Source: Burkholderia territorii
GTDB lineage: Bacteria > Pseudomonadota > Gammaproteobacteria > Burkholderiales > Burkholderiaceae
Assembly: GCF_902833055.1 (NCBI RefSeq)
Contig: NZ_CADFEJ010000008.1
Span: forward strand, 124,001-188,000
Length of the DNA stretch: 64,000 nt
Reading direction: 5' to 3'
The translations under genes were made by a program, and so were the position numbers. Below the pieces are notes generated by a model. It was given only the letters and a program-made list of their open reading frames with translations. It made no database searches and was not told where the DNA came from. Below, one piece after another: positions 26,286 to 34,941 of the stretch. Positions within the stretch are counted from its first letter, which is position 1. Each line of letters starts with the position of its first letter.

Positions 26286-27083
26286 TCACTTGCCCGCGGG
26301 CTTGAAGCCGAACGTCGCCAGCACGGCCTGGCCCTGCGGCGACGTGACGAAATCGATGAACGACTGCGCCTGTGCGGCATGGCGGCTGTCCTTGACCACC
26401 GCGATCGGGTAGGTAATGGCCGTTTGCGTCGGCACGGTCAGGGCCACCTTCACGCGGCCCGGCATGATCGCCGCGTCGGTGCCGAACACGAAGCCCGCGT
26501 CGACTTCGCCGCGCGCGACGTAATCGAGGCTCTGGCGCACGTTGGCGGCCAGCACGCCCTTTGCACTGACGGCGTCCCACACGCCTGCCGCGCGCAGCGC
26601 GCCTTCCGTGTAGCGGCCGACCGGCACCGACGCCGGGTCGCCGTACGCGATCCGCTTCACGCCGGGTGCCGTCAGGTCGTTCAGCGACGTCGGCGCGGGC
26701 GCGTGGCTGTCGGCAGGCACGATCAGCACGAGCGAGTTCGCCGCGAAATCGCGGCGCGTGCCCGGCACGATGACCTTTTCGCCGATCGCGCGATCCATCG
26801 CCTTCTGGTCGGCCGATGCGAACACGTCGGCCGGCGCGCCCTTGGCGATCTGCTGCATCAGCACGTCCGACGCGCCGAAGTTGAACAGCACCTTGGTGTC
26901 CGGATGCTGCTTCTGGTAGGCATCGCCGACCGCCTTGAACGCATTCGTCAGGCTTGCGGCCGCCGACACCACGAGCTCGTCGGCAGCGGATGCCGGCGCG
27001 CTGAACGCGATGCCGGCGGCAAGCGCGGTGAGCGGCAGCAGTCGGAGCAGGGTGCGGCGAAGCGGGCGGACGGTCGAGCGCAT
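26286..27083 (-). CDS. modA: Periplasmic molybdate-binding protein
   Basis: A 265-residue secreted binding protein. The signal peptide ends near residue 33 (APASAADE), and the mature N-terminus LVVSAAASLTNAF with the NFGASDVLMQQI and GAPADVFASAD segments provides the oxyanion-binding serines. First gene of the leftward modABC operon and preceded by a ModE-type element. Confidence 0.94.
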   Translation of the reverse strand: MRSTVRPLRRTLLRLLPLTALAAGIAFSAPASAADELVVSAAASLTNAFKAVGDAYQKQHPDTKVLFNFGASDVLMQQIAKGAPADVFASADQKAMDRAIGEKVIVPGTRRDFAANSLVLIVPADSHAPAPTSLNDLTAPGVKRIAYGDPASVPVGRYTEGALRAAGVWDAVSAKGVLAANVRQSLDYVARGEVDAGFVFGTDAAIMPGRVKVALTVPTQTAITYPIAVVKDSRHAAQAQSFIDFVTSPQGQAVLATFGFKPAGK

Positions 27084-27115
27084 GGTGTGGTCGTTCGAAT
27101 GGTTGAAACCGTAAT

Positions 27116-27139
27116 CGTAATATAGGGCTGGTTATAACG
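27116..27139 (-). promoter_or_regulatory. ModE-box-like inverted element upstream of modA
   Basis: On the coding strand it reads CGTTATAAC-N6-TATATTACG, an imperfect inverted repeat (6 of 9 positions) close to the CGTTATATA/TATATAACG arms of the ModE consensus. It lies 33 bases upstream of the modA ATG, where bound ModE would block the promoter. Confidence 0.6.
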
Positions 27140-27219
27140 CTCGACATACCGTTCATGCGACGGCGTGCATGAAGATCTTCAGACCTGAAAGACGACGGGA
27201 ATGAAGTGGGCGCGGCCCG

Positions 27220-27918
27220 TCACGCGTGCAGCAACGGCTGCGACGATCCGGTGCGGTGCAGCGACGACGGCTGCGATGCCGGCCGGTAATTCGGATTGGC
27301 TTTCCAGCGGGCGCGGACGAACGGCCGTTCATGCCCGGACAGTTCCAGCGCGACCCGCGTGACCCAGCGGTGCGACGGCACCGTGATGCCGTGCAGCGCG
27401 ACCGTGACGAGCGCGAGGCTCGCGACGACCGCCGGCACCGACCAGCGGTGCGGCACCGCGTGCCAGGAGCCCGCAATGAATGCCAGCGCGGCGATCGCGC
27501 CGACGATGCAGCCGGTGATCGACTCGGACGGCGAATGCGCGTCGAGCGCGACGCGCGACACGCCGACCGCGACGCCGGCCGCGAGCCCGAGCGCGATGCC
27601 GGCGATCCGCACCGGCGTGCGCGTGCGGATCAGCGCGAGGAAGATCGCGACGGGATAGACCGATGTCGACAGCATCGCGTGGCCGCTGAATCCCGTGAAG
27701 TCCCATGCGCGGATGCCCACGCCCCAGCCGAGGAATGCGATCTTCGTGAGCGCGACGACGCCGATCGCGGCGGCGAGCACGCCGAGCCATGCGGCCGCGC
27801 GCTGCCACGAATAGCCGAGCGCGAGCCACACGGCGATCGTGATCGCGAGCGGCAAGGTCAGGCCGGCGCCACCGAACGCGGTGATCGTGATCCACAGGTG
27901 AGAGGGCAGGTCGAACAT
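27220..27918 (-). CDS. PAP2-family membrane phosphatase
   Basis: A 232-residue membrane protein with six predicted helices. It has the PAP2 motifs TGFSGHAML (phosphatase motif 2 SGH) and SRVALDAHSPSES (motif 3 SRxxLDxH), with a shortened motif 1 region KIAFLGWGVGIR. Likely dephosphorylates a lipid phosphate such as phosphatidate or undecaprenyl pyrophosphate at the outer face of the inner membrane. Single gene; weak ribosome site. Confidence 0.88.
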   Translation of the reverse strand: MFDLPSHLWITITAFGGAGLTLPLAITIAVWLALGYSWQRAAAWLGVLAAAIGVVALTKIAFLGWGVGIRAWDFTGFSGHAMLSTSVYPVAIFLALIRTRTPVRIAGIALGLAAGVAVGVSRVALDAHSPSESITGCIVGAIAALAFIAGSWHAVPHRWSVPAVVASLALVTVALHGITVPSHRWVTRVALELSGHERPFVRARWKANPNYRPASQPSSLHRTGSSQPLLHA

Positions 27919-28095
27919 CGGAAGGGGAGCGAACAGAGGCGGGACGAATGCTTAAATCAACGCGCGAACCGGGAAGAACGACTACAACGGATACAAGCGG
28001 CCAGGCCCCAGTATAGCGCCGCGTGTGCTCGAGGCCCTTTTTTGCGCCGTGAGGAACTCTCCGCGTGCAGGAAAAATCCCAGAAACAATGTTATG

Positions 28096-28106
28096 GTGCA
28101 TTGCAC
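28096..28106. promoter_or_regulatory. GTGCATTGCAC palindrome before the esterase gene
   Basis: A perfect 5-1-5 palindrome about 60 bases upstream of a PHB-depolymerase-type gene, in an AT-richer stretch. TGC-rich palindromes of this kind are reported for PhaR, the PHB-responsive repressor; the identification here is inference. Confidence 0.4.
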
Positions 28107-28164
28107 AAAGTCGAATGATGCACCGATTGCTGTATCCCTTTTTTCCTGACTGCGAGCCCGATCG

Positions 28165-29274
28165 ATGACCAAAAGTCTGACGAAGGTATGGCTGGGCGGC
28201 ATGAAACGCATGCTGTCGCCGGCAGCCAAGCGTGCGGCGCGCGACGCGCAGCGTATCGCGCGCGAGACGCTCGAGGCCGCGGCGTCGCCCGGCGCTACTG
28301 ATCTTTCCCCGCCGCGTGAATCGCGCGTGCGGCCGCGCGCGGCTGCATGGGCGGCCGGCGAGTGGACGCGCGGCGAACATCCGATGGCGCCCGCGATCGG
28401 CCGCCTGGTCCAGCAGCTCGCTTACGGGCTCTACGTTCCGCCTGGCCGCCGGCGCGGGGCGCTACCGCTCGTCGTGATGCTGCACGGCTGCCAGCAGTCG
28501 GCCGACGAGTTCGCTCAGGGCACCCGGATGAACCTGCTGGCCGACAAGCACGGCTTCGCGGTGCTGTATCCCGAACAGTCGCTACGCGCGCATGCCCACG
28601 GCTGCTGGCACTGGTACGAAGATACCGATCGCGCGGGCCGTGGCGAGGCGGATGCCGTCGCGTCGCTCGTCGACGCGCTCGTCGACGAGCACGGCTTCGA
28701 CGCATCGCGCGTCTACGTCGCCGGGTTGTCTGCCGGCGCAGGCCTCGCGGCGCTCGTCGCGCTGCATCACCCGGAGCGCTTTGCGGCGGCGGCCCTGCAC
28801 TCGGGCCCGGCGCTCGGCGAGGCGAATTCGGGCATCAGCGCGATGGATGTGATGCGGCGAGGCCTGCGGGAGAACCCGGCCGCGGTGGTCGACACGCTGG
28901 TCGATGCGGCCGCGTATCCGGGCATGCCCGTGCTGATCGTACAGGGCGACCGCGACCATGTCGTCGCGCCGAAGAATGCGGATCAGCTGACGGTGCAGTT
29001 CATGCGCGTGAACGGGCTCGCGGACAGCCGTGGCGCACTGCGCGGCGGCGAGCGTGTGGAAACGCGCGTGGCAGGCGCCCACATTACCGATGTGCGACGC
29101 GACGGCGAGTCGATCGTGCGCCTCTGTCATGTGAAAGGGCTCGATCACGCATGGGCGGGCGGCGACGAAGCCGTGCCGTTTCATGCGGCGATCGGCCCCG
29201 ATGCGAGCGCGATGATCTGGTCCTTTTTCGAACAGAATCGGCGCACTGTGGCGACCGAACGACGCACTGTTTGA
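28165..29274 (+). CDS. PHB-depolymerase-family (LpqC-like) esterase
   Basis: A 369-residue alpha/beta hydrolase of the esterase_phb type. The oxyanion loop LHGCQQSADEF (about 107), nucleophile elbow GLSAGA with Ser near 189, Asp in QGDRDHVV and His in GLDHAWAGGD form the triad. The first 60 residues are a basic, Ala-rich region beginning MTKSLTKVWLGGMKRM instead of a classical signal peptide, which suggests an intracellular enzyme acting on PHB granules or an atypically exported one. Confidence 0.85.
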   Translation: MTKSLTKVWLGGMKRMLSPAAKRAARDAQRIARETLEAAASPGATDLSPPRESRVRPRAAAWAAGEWTRGEHPMAPAIGRLVQQLAYGLYVPPGRRRGALPLVVMLHGCQQSADEFAQGTRMNLLADKHGFAVLYPEQSLRAHAHGCWHWYEDTDRAGRGEADAVASLVDALVDEHGFDASRVYVAGLSAGAGLAALVALHHPERFAAAALHSGPALGEANSGISAMDVMRRGLRENPAAVVDTLVDAAAYPGMPVLIVQGDRDHVVAPKNADQLTVQFMRVNGLADSRGALRGGERVETRVAGAHITDVRRDGESIVRLCHVKGLDHAWAGGDEAVPFHAAIGPDASAMIWSFFEQNRRTVATERRTV

Positions 29275-29291
29275 TCGATGCTGGCCAAAGC

Positions 29292-29325
29292 CTAGGGTTT
29301 TCCCTATAATTCGGGAAAACCCTAG
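29292..29325 (+). promoter_or_regulatory. Perfect 13-bp inverted repeat enclosing a TATAAT box
   Basis: CTAGGGTTTTCCC (29292-29304) and GGGAAAACCCTAG (29313-29325) are exact reverse complements separated by eight bases, and the spacer contains TATAAT (29305-29310). The element sits 31 bases before the DUF3563 ATG. A dimeric repressor bound here would cover the -10 box. The regulator is not identifiable. Confidence 0.75.
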
Positions 29326-29355
29326 TCAAAGAACCTTTGGATTGCGAGATCGAAC

Positions 29356-29532
29356 ATGTACCTGCTGAGCCACCTCTTCCTGATGCTGACCAAGAACGCT
29401 GAAAAGGCCGCGAAAGAGCGCGCCGACGCTTACCTGGCCGAAGCAACCGACATCTACGATCTCGAATTCCGCATGCGCAAGATCGATCGCGAAGCAGCGA
29501 TGAACCGTCCGTTCTCGTTCGGCTCGCGTTAA
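29356..29532 (+). CDS. DUF3563 mini-protein
   Basis: A 58-residue protein, MYLLSHLFLMLTKNAEKA..., with an amphipathic N-terminus, a charged central helix (AEATDIYDLEFRMRKIDREA) and ending in FSFGSR. It matches the DUF3563 family found in Burkholderia and relatives, whose function is unknown. It is monocistronic: a palindromic promoter element precedes it and a strong intrinsic terminator follows within 50 bases. The tight promoter control suggests a condition-specific role. Confidence 0.82.
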   Translation: MYLLSHLFLMLTKNAEKAAKERADAYLAEATDIYDLEFRMRKIDREAAMNRPFSFGSR

Positions 29533-29578
29533 GCAGCGCAGCGCGGGCCGGCTCACCGGCCGGTCCGGCGAATCACGC

Positions 29579-29618
29579 AAAAGGGCGTGTGCGGCAAGCA
29601 GCCGCACACGCCCTTTTT
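29579..29618. terminator. Bidirectional terminator between DUF3563 gene and ohr
   Basis: Perfect 15-bp stem, arms 29581-29595 and 29601-29615, loop AAGCA, flanked by A-run and T-run (TTTTT at 29613-29617), so it can end transcripts in both directions. Confidence 0.9.
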
Positions 29619-29647
29619 GCATTCGGCGTCGCGCGCCGAGCGCCGCG

Positions 29648-30067
29648 TCAGACGACCGTCAGGCGCACCGGCACGTTGTTGCGCGTCGCGTTCGAGTACG
29701 GGCATACGTGGTGTGCCTTGTCGACCAGCGCCTGGGCGTCGGCCTTGTCGAGGCCCGGCAGCGATACGCGCAGCTCGATGTCGAGCCCGAAGCCGCCCGC
29801 GTCGTTCGGGCCGATACCCACTTCGGCGGTGACTTGCGTGTCGGCCGGCAGCGTCTGCTTGTTCTGGCCCGCGACGAACTTCATCGCGCTCAGGAAACAG
29901 GCCGAGTAACCTGCGGCAAACAACTGCTCCGGGTTCGTGCCTTCCGCGCCCGTGCCGCCGAGCTCGCGCGGCGCGGCCAGCTTCACTTCCAGCTTGTTGT
30001 CTGCGGATACCGCACGGCCGTCGCGGCCGCCCGTGCTCGTGGCGCTGGTCTTGTACAGAATGTTCAT
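29648..30067 (-). CDS. ohr: Organic hydroperoxide resistance protein Ohr
   Basis: A 139-residue Ohr/OsmC-family thiol peroxidase that reduces organic and fatty-acid hydroperoxides using lipoyl groups. Both redox cysteines are present: peroxidatic Cys57 (GYSACF) and resolving Cys122 (HHVCPYS), as is the TGGRDGRA segment with the catalytic Arg. AGGAG precedes the ATG. It has its own OhrR-like operator and is separated from ohrR by a terminator. Confidence 0.95.
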   Translation of the reverse strand: MNILYKTSATSTGGRDGRAVSADNKLEVKLAAPRELGGTGAEGTNPEQLFAAGYSACFLSAMKFVAGQNKQTLPADTQVTAEVGIGPNDAGGFGLDIELRVSLPGLDKADAQALVDKAHHVCPYSNATRNNVPVRLTVV

Positions 30068-30152
30068 GGTGCAGCTCCTGTCGGAAGAGTGGTAGGAAGC
30101 GGCCCGGTCGGACGGTTGTCGCCGGCCACGAACGAAATATAGAACACAAATG

Positions 30153-30166
30153 ATTTGCGTGCAAAT
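30153..30166. promoter_or_regulatory. OhrR operator upstream of ohr
   Basis: ATTTGCGTGCAAAT is a near-perfect palindrome (one mismatched pair) and differs at one base from the element upstream of ohrR. Reduced OhrR would repress ohr here. Confidence 0.65.
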
Positions 30167-30175
30167 GAAATTTTG

Positions 30176-30201
30176 AAGAAAAAGCCCGGCACTGCCGGGC
30201 T
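30176..30201 (-). terminator. Intrinsic terminator of ohrR
   Basis: On the minus strand AGCCCGGC-AGT-GCCGGGCT forms a perfect 8-bp stem followed by a T-run (30176-30182 as A's on the plus strand), so ohrR transcription ends before ohr. Confidence 0.85.
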
Positions 30202-30220
30202 CATTCGCGATCGACGCGTT

Positions 30221-30673
30221 TCAGCCTTCGTTGGCGGCCGTCAACGCGTTGCGCAATTGCTGGAGATCCGCGCGCAGCCTGACCAGGAATTCGGGCGTTT
30301 GCTGCATCGCGCAAAAGAGATCGGCGGGCACCGAGCGTGCCTTGAGCCTCAACGCACGGCCTTCCGCCGTCACGCGTACGTTCACGACGCGTTCGTCCGT
30401 CGCGCTGCGCACGCGCTCGACGTAGCCGAGCGCCTCGAGCCGTTTCAGCAGCGGCGTGACGGTGGCCGGGTCGAGATCGAGGCGGGCGGCGATGTCCTTC
30501 ACCGCGATGTCGTCACGCTCCCACAGCACGAGCATCGCCAGATATTGGGGATAGGTCAGCGACAGCTTGTCGAGCAGCGGCTTGTACGTCTTCGTCATCG
30601 CGTGCGAAGTCGAATAGAGCGCGAAGCAGAGTTGCTCGTCGAGCGTTTGGGGCAGCGGGGGAAGGCGGTCCAT
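30221..30673 (-). CDS. ohrR: MarR-family organic-peroxide sensor OhrR
   Basis: A 150-residue MarR-type repressor. The sensing Cys16 lies in [11 protein letters not shown] as in known OhrR proteins, and a second cysteine in ADLFCAMQQ could form the disulphide of two-cysteine OhrR. The winged helix spans about residues 55-105 ([21 protein letters not shown]). It is predicted to repress ohr and itself until oxidised by organic hydroperoxides. Confidence 0.94.
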   Translation of the reverse strand: MDRLPPLPQTLDEQLCFALYSTSHAMTKTYKPLLDKLSLTYPQYLAMLVLWERDDIAVKDIAARLDLDPATVTPLLKRLEALGYVERVRSATDERVVNVRVTAEGRALRLKARSVPADLFCAMQQTPEFLVRLRADLQQLRNALTAANEG

Positions 30674-30702
30674 GATTCGAGTGCGCGGCGCACGCGCTAA
30701 CG

Positions 30703-30730
30703 ATTTGCATGCAAATTATTTTGCGCGCAA
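30703..30730. promoter_or_regulatory. OhrR operator upstream of ohrR
   Basis: ATTTGCATGCAAAT (30703-30716) is a perfect 14-bp palindrome, and TTGCGCGCAA (30721-30730) is a second perfect palindrome with the same TTGC/GCAA arms. The pair suggests cooperative autorepression. Confidence 0.65.
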
Positions 30731-30840
30731 TGGATTCGATTGAACAGGGGGCGCTACGAAGATCTGCCCGCCGGGCGGGCGGGGAGGCAGGATGGGTCGG
30801 CCGGCGGCGTGCGCCGGCCGAGCTGCGTCAATGGCCCGAG

Positions 30841-31650
30841 TCAGCGGCCCGACGCGGGTGTCGCGGCCCCGGGTTCCTGCACGCCGAAGCAGCCGCGATA
30901 GGTCGCGTAGAACGAGCAGTACATCATCGTGACGATGATGATCGTCACCGGCATCATGATGGTCAGCACGTAGGCGCCGGCGCCGAGCGCCTGCAGCAGC
31001 AGCGACAGGCCGAACGACGTGCCGAGCGCAACGCCGAACCACAGCAGGCCGTACACGACGAATGCGCCGCGATTGCGCCAGCAGCTGACGATGCTGAAGA
31101 ACAGCGCCTTGGCGGGCGGGATGTCGTGCCATGCGGTGAGCACCGGCGCGAACCAGAACAACATCGCGACCGGCGCGTAAAGCAGCGTCGCCAGCAGCAG
31201 CGCGCCGAGCGTGCCTTGCGCGGCAAGCGCTTCCGGCGTCGGAGCCGTTTCGTTCGTCGCGCCCATCATCATCGTGAGCAGCCCGCCGCCGTCCACGATG
31301 GACGACGCGGCGAACACCAGCACCATCAGCGCCACGTACACCACGCCGAGCACGAGCAGCCGCTGCGTCGTCACGGAGCCGTACGAGCGGAAGCCGTCGA
31401 TGAGGATCGTCGGCATCACCGGCTTGCCGGCCACCGTGTCGCGGCACGCGGCCATGAAGCCGACGGCGATGCCGGGGATGAACAGCAGCGGCAGTGCCGC
31501 ACCGATCACCGGCACCATCGACACCAGCGTGATCGCCAGCAGGTACGTGAAAAACAGCGTGATGAACGCGAGCGGGTTCCGGCGGAACAGCCAGATGCCC
31601 TGTCGGAACCAGACATAGCCCGCTTTCGCGGGTACTTCGATCAGTTGCAT
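30841..31650 (-). CDS. BPSS1780-type membrane protein
   Basis: A 269-residue protein with six predicted membrane helices, beginning [18 protein letters not shown] and containing the [19 protein letters not shown] loop and a central AFVVYGLLW helix, which fit the BPSS1780 family of Burkholderiales. Function is unknown. Its start lies inside the end of thrB (10-base overlap), so the two are translationally coupled. Confidence 0.85.
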   Translation of the reverse strand: MQLIEVPAKAGYVWFRQGIWLFRRNPLAFITLFFTYLLAITLVSMVPVIGAALPLLFIPGIAVGFMAACRDTVAGKPVMPTILIDGFRSYGSVTTQRLLVLGVVYVALMVLVFAASSIVDGGGLLTMMMGATNETAPTPEALAAQGTLGALLLATLLYAPVAMLFWFAPVLTAWHDIPPAKALFFSIVSCWRNRGAFVVYGLLWFGVALGTSFGLSLLLQALGAGAYVLTIMMPVTIIIVTMMYCSFYATYRGCFGVQEPGAATPASGR

Positions 31651-32639
31651 GCGGTATGGGTCTCGGGAAGCGCGGGCGTGTGGGCGATACGCTCACGCAG
31701 GATGCGTTCGAAATGACCGGGATCGTGCGGTTTGAGCATTTCCGCCGCACGCGGCAGGTAGAAGTCGTACAGGCGCGACACCCAGAACCGGTACGCGCCC
31801 GCGCGCAGCATGTCGCTCCAGTGGCGGCGCTCCTCGGCGGTGAACGGCCGGACCGTCTGATACGCGCGCAGCAGTGCGTCCGCGCGTGCGACGTCGAGCA
31901 CGCCCGTCGCGAGGTCGACGCACCAGTCGTTGACGGTCACCGCGACGTCGAACAGCCATTTGTCGCAGCCCGCGAAATAGAAATCGAAGAAGCCGCCGAG
32001 GCGGACTTCATGACCGGTGCCGGGCGCCGCGTGTGCGAACAACACGTTGTCGCGGAACAGGTCGCAGTGACACGGGCCGCTCGGCAGCGCCGCGTAGTCG
32101 TCCGACGAGAAGAACGCGGTCTGATGCGCGAGCTCGCTCTCGAGCAGCGTGCGCTGCGCGTCGGAAATGAACGGGACGATCGCCGGCACGTTTTCCTGCC
32201 ACCACGGCAGGCTGCGCAGGTTCGGCTGGTAGCGCGCATAGTCGCGCCCCGCGAGGTGCAGGCGCGCGAGCATCTGCCCGACCTCGATGCAGTGTTCGAC
32301 CCCCGGCGCGAGTTCGGCGGCGCCGTCGAGCTTCGTGACGATCGCCGCCGGCTTGCCGTGCAGTTCGCCGAACAGCGCGCCGTCGTCGCGCGGCACCGGG
32401 TCCGGTACCGGCACGCCGTGGCTTGCCAGATGGCGCATCAGATCCAGGTAGAACGGCAGCTGTTCCGCCGTCAGTTTTTCGAAGATCGTGAGGACGTATT
32501 CGCCGCGCGTCGTCGTCAGGAAGAAGTTGCTGTTTTCGATGCCGGACGGGATGCCGCGGAACGCCAGCACGTCGCCCAGTTCGTAGTGGCGCATCCATTG
32601 CGCGAGATCGGAGTCGGAAACAGCGGTGAAAACGGCCAT
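31641..32639 (-). CDS. thrB: Homoserine kinase (APH-fold ThrB)
   Basis: A 332-residue homoserine kinase of the aminoglycoside-phosphotransferase fold used by Pseudomonas and Burkholderia instead of the GHMP type. It phosphorylates homoserine in threonine synthesis. Visible motifs are the Gly-rich [13 protein letters not shown], the catalytic loop [12 protein letters not shown] (equivalent to HxDxxxxN) and the metal-binding [11 protein letters not shown]. The ATG at 32639 gives the family's MAVFT start. Confidence 0.94.
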   Translation of the reverse strand: MAVFTAVSDSDLAQWMRHYELGDVLAFRGIPSGIENSNFFLTTTRGEYVLTIFEKLTAEQLPFYLDLMRHLASHGVPVPDPVPRDDGALFGELHGKPAAIVTKLDGAAELAPGVEHCIEVGQMLARLHLAGRDYARYQPNLRSLPWWQENVPAIVPFISDAQRTLLESELAHQTAFFSSDDYAALPSGPCHCDLFRDNVLFAHAAPGTGHEVRLGGFFDFYFAGCDKWLFDVAVTVNDWCVDLATGVLDVARADALLRAYQTVRPFTAEERRHWSDMLRAGAYRFWVSRLYDFYLPRAAEMLKPHDPGHFERILRERIAHTPALPETHTACN

Positions 32640-32746
32640 GCGAGATGCGTCTGGTCAGTTGTCGGCACGCGCGCGGCGTGCGGCGCGACAGGAGATGAAG
32701 GGAAAGCCGGCGCGCCGCGTCGGGATCGACGCGGCGCGGCAGGAAA

Positions 32747-33154
32747 TCAGTAGCGCAGATTCACCGACGGCAGGCGCGTGATCGGAACCCCCGCGTCGTG
32801 CGGCTTCGGCGACGTGTCGAGCGTGGAGCTCATCTGGTAGCGGGTGCCGAAGTTCGACTTCACGTCGATCTCGACCGGCTTGCCGCGATCGCGATACTCG
32901 GTGACCTCGGTGCCGTTCTTGCTCTTTTCGTGGAAGCTCGGCGTGCGGCGGATGTCGGCGAAGTCGACTTTCGACGTGACTTCGGCGGCCGGGCGATTGA
33001 TCTTGCGGAGATCGGGCAGGCCGGCGGCTTCGTTGGCCTCGGCCCGGGCCTGCGCGTCGGCGTCGGGCGTGCCGCCGGCGGCGTAGGCGGCGCCGGCAGC
33101 GGCAAACGTGCCGGCAAGCATGGCGGCAGCGGCGACGAGAATGAGCGGCTTCAT
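32747..33154 (-). CDS. Exported DUF2782-like protein
   Basis: A 135-residue protein with a signal peptide ending near residue 25 (AAYAAGG). The core NGTEVTEYRDRGKPVEIDVKSN resembles the DUF2782 pattern (EYR..G....I.V.P) seen in the small gene between thrB and polA of Pseudomonas. The neighbourhood (thrB next door, polA 3 kb on) agrees. GGAGA before the ATG. Function unknown; probably periplasmic. Confidence 0.65.
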   Translation of the reverse strand: MKPLILVAAAAMLAGTFAAAGAAYAAGGTPDADAQARAEANEAAGLPDLRKINRPAAEVTSKVDFADIRRTPSFHEKSKNGTEVTEYRDRGKPVEIDVKSNFGTRYQMSSTLDTSPKPHDAGVPITRLPSVNLRY

Positions 33155-33294
33155 GATGAGTCTCCAGTGAACCTTCCGATTTTAGCAAATACTGCGCGCG
33201 GCCCGGCCCTCGCGTGCACGCGGCGTGCAAGCGGGCGGCCATGAGCGTGACCGGGTTCCGTGGTAATGTCGTTCGATCAGACGAGGTGATGAAA

Positions 33295-34821
33295 ATGAAG
33301 AACGATTTGAGCCGCCGGCATCGGGTGCTGACGCCCGAGAGCCCGCCCGTCGAAGCATTCGACGATTCCGTTGCCGCCGTCGCGCGGCTGTCGGCCATCT
33401 ACGATACCAATACGGGCTTCCTGCGCGACGCCTTCGCGCGATACCGCCGCCATGAGCCGATCACCGAGCACGTGCGCGCGTGCTATCCGTTCGTGCGGAT
33501 CCGCACCGACGTCAACACGCACGTCGATTCGCGCCGTTCTTACGGCTTCGTCGCGGGCCCCGGCGTGTTCGAGACGACCGTCACGCGTCCCGACCTGTTC
33601 GCGAACTACTATCGCGAGCAACTGCGCCTGCTGTCGAAGAACCATCATGTGAAGATCGAGATCGGCGTGTCGTCGCAGCCGATTCCGGTTCACTTCGCGT
33701 TCCCCGAAGGCATCCATCTCGAAGGCGAACTCGACCGCGACCGCCTGCTCGCGATGCGCGACATCTTCGACACCCCCGATCTGTCGTACCTCGACGACCG
33801 CATCGTCAACGGCACCTTCGAACCGGCGCCGGGCGAGCCGCATCCGCTCGCGCTGTTCACGGCCGCGCGCGTCGACTTCTCGCTGCACCGGCTGCGTCAT
33901 TACACGGCGACGTCGCCCACGCATTTCCAGAATTACGTGCTCTACACGAACTACCAGTTCTATATCGACGAATTCGTGAAGCTCGGCCGCACGCTGATGA
34001 CGGAAAGCGACGATCCGGACGTGCGCGCGTATCGCAGCCAGTACAGTTCGTTCGTCGAGCCGGGCGACGTCATCACGTACAACGCGAACCTTGGCAGCGA
34101 GCCGGCCGAGGGCGCCGCGCCGCCACGGCTGCCGCAGATGCCCGCTTATCACCTGAAGCGCGCGGACGGCAGCGGGATCACGATGGTCAACATCGGCGTC
34201 GGTCCGTCGAATGCGAAGACGATCACCGATCACATCGCGGTGCTGCGTCCGCACGCATGGGTGATGCTCGGTCACTGCGCGGGCCTGCGCAACACGCAGC
34301 GCCTCGGCGACTACGTGCTCGCGCACGGTTACGTGCGCGAGGATCACGTGCTGGATGCGGACTTGCCGCTGTGGGTGCCGATCCCGGCGCTCGCCGAAGT
34401 GCAGCTCGCGCTCGAGCGCGCCGTCGCCGAAGTGACGCAGCTCGACGGCGCCGAACTGAAGCGCGTGATGCGCACGGGCACGGTCGCGAGCGTCGACAAC
34501 CGCAACTGGGAACTGCGCGATCACCGCGAGCCGGTGCAGCGGCTGTCGCAGAGCCGCGCAATCGCGCTCGACATGGAAAGTGCGACGATCGCCGCGAACG
34601 GTTTCCGTTTCCGCGTGCCGTACGGCACGCTGCTGTGCGTGTCGGACAAGCCGCTGCACGGCGAGTTGAAGCTGCCGGGCATGGCCGACACGTTCTATCG
34701 CGGGCAGGTCGACCAACATCTGCAGATCGGCGTGAAGGCGATGGAGATTCTGCGCACGAACGGGCTCGACAAGCTGCATAGTCGGAAACTGCGCAGCTTC
34801 GCCGAAGTGGCGTTTCAGTGA
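33295..34821 (+). CDS. amn: AMP nucleosidase
   Basis: A 508-residue AMP nucleosidase that splits AMP into adenine and ribose 5-phosphate. The N-terminal regulatory domain is followed from about residue 290 by the nucleoside-phosphorylase-like catalytic core with NIGVGPSNAKTITDH, MLGHCAGLR and ALDMESATIAANGFRF. GAGG eight bases before the ATG at 33295 favours this start over the ATGs at 33289 and 33241. A strong hairpin follows the gene. Confidence 0.9.
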   Translation: MKNDLSRRHRVLTPESPPVEAFDDSVAAVARLSAIYDTNTGFLRDAFARYRRHEPITEHVRACYPFVRIRTDVNTHVDSRRSYGFVAGPGVFETTVTRPDLFANYYREQLRLLSKNHHVKIEIGVSSQPIPVHFAFPEGIHLEGELDRDRLLAMRDIFDTPDLSYLDDRIVNGTFEPAPGEPHPLALFTAARVDFSLHRLRHYTATSPTHFQNYVLYTNYQFYIDEFVKLGRTLMTESDDPDVRAYRSQYSSFVEPGDVITYNANLGSEPAEGAAPPRLPQMPAYHLKRADGSGITMVNIGVGPSNAKTITDHIAVLRPHAWVMLGHCAGLRNTQRLGDYVLAHGYVREDHVLDADLPLWVPIPALAEVQLALERAVAEVTQLDGAELKRVMRTGTVASVDNRNWELRDHREPVQRLSQSRAIALDMESATIAANGFRFRVPYGTLLCVSDKPLHGELKLPGMADTFYRGQVDQHLQIGVKAMEILRTNGLDKLHSRKLRSFAEVAFQ

Positions 34822-34856
34822 TGCAAACGCCGCGCAAGCCGCGCGGCGTAACGACA

Positions 34857-34892
34857 AAGGCCGCACGCGAACGTTCGTTCACGTGCGGCCTT
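34857..34892. terminator. Terminator hairpin after amn
   Basis: Arms AAGGCCGCACG (34857-34867) and CGTGCGGCCTT (34882-34892) pair perfectly. T-rich ends on both strands let it serve amn and the opposing small gene. Confidence 0.7.
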
Positions 34893-34941
34893 GTTCATTG
34901 TCCTGCGATGCGCGGCCTAGACAGACCGCGCACCCGGATGC

